From positions 1 through 24,607 of the forward strand of contig CAKPJM010000016.1 of the NCBI GenBank assembly GCA_934162625.1: DNA of 24,607 nucleotides, read 5' to 3'. Shown here one piece after another: positions 22,676 through 24,607 of this stretch. This DNA comes from an uncultured Clostridia bacterium. GTDB taxonomy: Bacteria > Bacillota > Clostridia > TANB77 > CAG-508. Position 1 is the first letter of the stretch. Each line of letters begins with the position of its first letter. The position numbers were made by a program, and so were the translations under genes. Under the pieces are notes generated by a model. The model saw only the letters and a list, made by a program, of their open reading frames with translations, was not told where the DNA came from and did not search any database.

Positions 22676-23680
22676 TTATTTATATAAATATAACTGTGGG
22701 TTTTGTGCTACACCATTTAGCCTTATTTCTAAATGTAGATGTGGTCCTGTTGAGTTTCCTGTAGATCCAACAGCAGCTATTGCTTCTCCTTGAGAAACAG
22801 TTTGGCCTGCCGTTACATATAATTTACTACAATGTCCATATACAGTTTGAACTCCACTTCCATGGCTTATTTTTACACAATATCCCAATCCATAGCTATC
22901 CCAACCAGAAAATACTACTGTTCCAGAAGCTGATGCTGCAATTGTTGTTCCTGTTGGAGCTGCTATATCTAATCCTTTATGAGTGCTTCCCCATCTTGCA
23001 CCATATCTTGAAGTTATTGTACCAGATATTGGTCTAATTAATCCTATTCCTTGAACTGTTGAAGATGGAGCTTGTGATGTTATAATTTTTTGTCCTGAAT
23101 ATGTTGAATATGCACTAGCTATTACTACTTTTGGTTTTACATATAGAGCGCTTATTACAGATTCTTTATCAGAAAATTCTTTAAGTTCAGTTGAGTGAAC
23201 TTGCGTATATGCTATTTTATCTATGTTTGTACTTTTCTTTTCTTTTAGTTTATTAATAATCTCTTCTGCCTCTTCTTTTGTTGAAAGGTAATATTTTTCT
23301 TCATTATTTTCTACAATTGCATAATATTCATAATATGTTGTTCCAGAATTTTTTACTAAATCAAATATTTCATCATCGTTTGTTTTATTTTCTTTTTTTA
23401 GTAAACATAATGAATATTCCGGTAAACTACCTATATCAATAAATGCTATATTATTTTCTTTTTCATTTTCTATATATTGGTTTATTCTTTTTTGTAATTT
23501 ACTTTTATTTGTTGTATATCCTATAAATTCTCCATTTAAAGTTACACTATACATTGGTTTATAAACTAGTGATATAATACCAATTATAATTACAGTTGCT
23601 ATTATTACCAAAAATGTAAATTTTAAAGAACTTCTTATATGAACAAATAAATTCTTAATATTTTTTAAAATTTTAAACAC
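22676..23680 (-). CDS. M23 (LytM-type) membrane-anchored peptidoglycan endopeptidase
   Basis: Up to 334 aa. A basic N terminus and one membrane segment (about 20-40) place the rest outside the membrane. A middle region (about 45-180) is helical and lacks a recognised domain. The C-terminal M23 domain has all the zinc and catalytic residues: H234 and D238 in THKGLDIA, H283 in YGHCSK, and H314 and H316 in GPHLHLE. The family cuts peptide cross-links in the cell wall, in growth, division or sporulation. The start is uncertain: GTG at 23680 overlaps the best SD (AAAAGGAG), whereas a non-standard ATT three codons in (23671) lies about 8 nt from it. It has its own near-consensus promoter. Confidence 0.93.
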   Translation of the reverse strand: MFKILKNIKNLFVHIRSSLKFTFLVIIATVIIIGIISLVYKPMYSVTLNGEFIGYTTNKSKLQKRINQYIENEKENNIAFIDIGSLPEYSLCLLKKENKTNDDEIFDLVKNSGTTYYEYYAIVENNEEKYYLSTKEEAEEIINKLKEKKSTNIDKIAYTQVHSTELKEFSDKESVISALYVKPKVVIASAYSTYSGQKIITSQAPSSTVQGIGLIRPISGTITSRYGARWGSTHKGLDIAAPTGTTIAASASGTVVFSGWDSYGLGYCVKISHGSGVQTVYGHCSKLYVTAGQTVSQGEAIAAVGSTGNSTGPHLHLEIRLNGVAQNPQLYLYK

Positions 23681-23705
23681 TCCTTTTATTTTATTCGTCT
23701 TTTCT

Positions 23706-23734
23706 ATTTTACACTAATATGAATATTTTGGCAA
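23706..23734 (-). promoter_or_regulatory. Sigma-A promoter of the M23 gene
   Basis: On the minus strand TTGCCA (23734-23729), 17-nt spacer, TAAAAT (23711-23706), about 25 nt before the gene. Confidence 0.72.
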
Positions 23735-23880
23735 TTTTTATAATCTTTTATATGCCCCCTTATAGTTAGGGATACTTGCATTTGCTCGTTTTTTCTCTGT
23801 TTTGCTCTTTAAATCTTTACATTTCGTTATGTATTATTCTTTCTTTTGCTTATTTCCGTAGGTTTTAGGAAACAAGACGA

Positions 23881-23987
23881 ATTGGAATTTGTTTAGTTTC
23901 GGGTGAATTCAGGACAGTCCCCAAAATCCCCAAGTTTGGTGATTTTGAAGGACAGTCCCTAGAATTCCCCCTCCCACAAATTCCAAT
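23881..23987. mobile_element. 107-bp MITE-like repeat element, copy B
   Basis: The ends are 12-bp inverted repeats, ATTGGAATTTGT (23881-23892) and ACAAATTCCAAT (23976-23987). Inside are GAATTC at 23905-23910 and 23962-23967, two direct copies of GGACAGTCCC, and an inner hairpin CAAAATC/GATTTTG (23922-23928/23941-23947). Copy A at 10570-10643 is the same core inverted. There is no reading frame, so any transposase would have to act in trans. Mobility is inferred from form only. The rest of 23735-23880 holds no feature I recognise. Confidence 0.6.
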
Positions 23988-23991
23988 TTTT

Positions 23992-24237
23992 CTAATTACT
24001 TACTTCGTTTTTAACTTTATCTATCTCTGTTTGTGGAGCTTGCCCTGCTGGTGTATAGTATCCTTTTGTTTGTGCAACTTTAAAAAGTTCATATTGAAAT
24101 GATTCGTCATTATTTCTAATTTGTTGTATTGTCTGTCTTAATTGCATATTTTCTGCTTCTGAAATAACTCCTTGATATGTTGTAAGTTCTGCTTTAACGC
24201 TTTCTAAAATATCGTTAACCATGTATTTTTCTTCCAT
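23992..24237 (-). CDS. Spore coat protein, CotF-like (C-terminal half type)
   Basis: 81 aa, starting at an ATG with AGGAGG 7 nt upstream. The start YMVNDILESVKAELTTYQGVISEAENMQLRQ matches the helical ferritin-like part of CotF-family spore coat proteins, and GYYTPAGQA near the end is the typical tail motif. It lies 11 nt after its partner, so the two form a pair corresponding to the two halves of a full-length CotF. They would be made in the mother cell during sporulation and assembled in the coat. Presence of the pair is the main evidence that this organism forms spores. Confidence 0.88.
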   Translation of the reverse strand: MEEKYMVNDILESVKAELTTYQGVISEAENMQLRQTIQQIRNNDESFQYELFKVAQTKGYYTPAGQAPQTEIDKVKNEVSN

Positions 24238-24248
24238 ATTTTTACCTC

Positions 24249-24434
24249 CTAATTTAAAAATGTTAATAACTTTTGCTTTGTATTTAGTGAATCTTGTGCA
24301 GCTTTTGTAAACATTTGCTTTATTTGCGGATCAACGCATTGTGAAGCATATGTGTTTAGTTTTTGATATGATGTGTCATGTGCACCTATTAAATGTCTTA
24401 AATTTTGTAATTCTACTTGACTTAGTTCTGCCAT
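24249..24434 (-). CDS. Spore coat protein, CotF-like (N-terminal half type)
   Basis: 61 aa from the ATG at 24434, chosen because AAAGGATG lies upstream; an in-frame ATG at 24452 overlaps that SD and is rejected. The protein is one helical hairpin, with ELSQVELQNLRHLIGAHDTS then KLNTYASQCVDPQIKQMF, as in the first half of CotF-type proteins. It is the first gene of the pair. No clear sigma-A promoter is seen upstream, as would be expected for control by a sporulation sigma factor. A GAATA-like box and a CAATATA box (about 24470-24500, minus strand) are too loose to call. Confidence 0.88.
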   Translation of the reverse strand: MAELSQVELQNLRHLIGAHDTSYQKLNTYASQCVDPQIKQMFTKAAQDSLNTKQKLLTFLN

Positions 24435-24505
24435 TAAAATCATCCTTTCCATATTTTTTATTTAACAAATATATTGTTTACAAAATTTAAAAAATTATTC
24501 GAAAA

Positions 24506-24585
24506 ATTGGAATTTGTATGAGTAAATTGCTTTCTAAAAAATTAAAATATTAAAAATGGAAAAAACGTTGCGAATGGATTGAGCT
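24506..24585. repeat. Right copy of window-terminal inverted repeat
   Basis: 24537-24585 is the exact reverse complement of 1-49, and 24506-24517 (ATTGGAATTTGT) matches 67-77. The last 22 bases of the window lie outside the repeat. Confidence 0.9.
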
Positions 24586-24607
24586 TGAGGTAGAAATTGT
24601 TCTTCTA

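Overview
The window looks like a chromosomal piece (possibly a whole contig) of a very AT-rich, anaerobic, spore-forming member of the Clostridia. It carries two CotF-like spore coat proteins, a rubredoxin, a D-lactate dehydrogenase, AddB, MecA, the DUF4321-radC-mreB-mreC cluster and SD-led genes with TTG or GTG starts. I read 25 protein genes. No rRNA, tRNA, CRISPR array or transposase gene was seen.

Layout. 150-3709 (+): three unassigned genes: a 565-aa repeat protein, a protein that looks like a YgjP-type metallopeptidase with all its catalytic residues replaced, and an intact HExxH protein. 3883-10554 (-): a DNA repair and CoA run in the order ogg, addB, coaD, coaE-yfiH fusion, family-4 udg. 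10555-10934: hairpin repeats. 10995-11135 (+): rubredoxin. 11170-13320 (-): ldhA, a TSCPD-domain protein, and a membrane-anchored protein with a cysteine at nearly every third residue. 13444-16170 (-): a NitT/TauT-type ABC transporter (ATPase, permease, binding protein). 16414-17265 (+): purC. 17346-21744 (-): DUF4321, radC, mreB, mreC, purB. 21970-22584 (+): mecA. 22676-23680 (-): M23 peptidase. 23992-24434 (-): two spore coat genes. The two ends of the window are inverted copies of one another.

The main result concerns decoding. Six genes (coaE-yfiH, the three ABC transporter genes, mreB, mreC) are each split by apparent +1 frameshifts, eight in total. All eight are the same event: an in-frame codon CGG followed by A, where skipping the C restores the reading frame and places a GGA glycine at the position where the family has glycine (for example both glycines of GPSGCGKST in the ATPase and the second Walker A glycine of CoaE). 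In a hand scan of all the other coding sequence here (about 7,100 codons in total) I found no other in-frame CGG. CGGA in other phases is common and harmless. This fits a lineage where CGG is not read as arginine and in-phase CGGA acts as a four-base glycine codon or programmed +1 shift. A systematic sequencing artefact is the main alternative.

Intergenic DNA is rich in GC-rich hairpin repeats of several families, some used as bidirectional terminators, plus a dispersed 12-bp motif (ATTGGAATTTGT) that also forms the ends of one MITE-like element.
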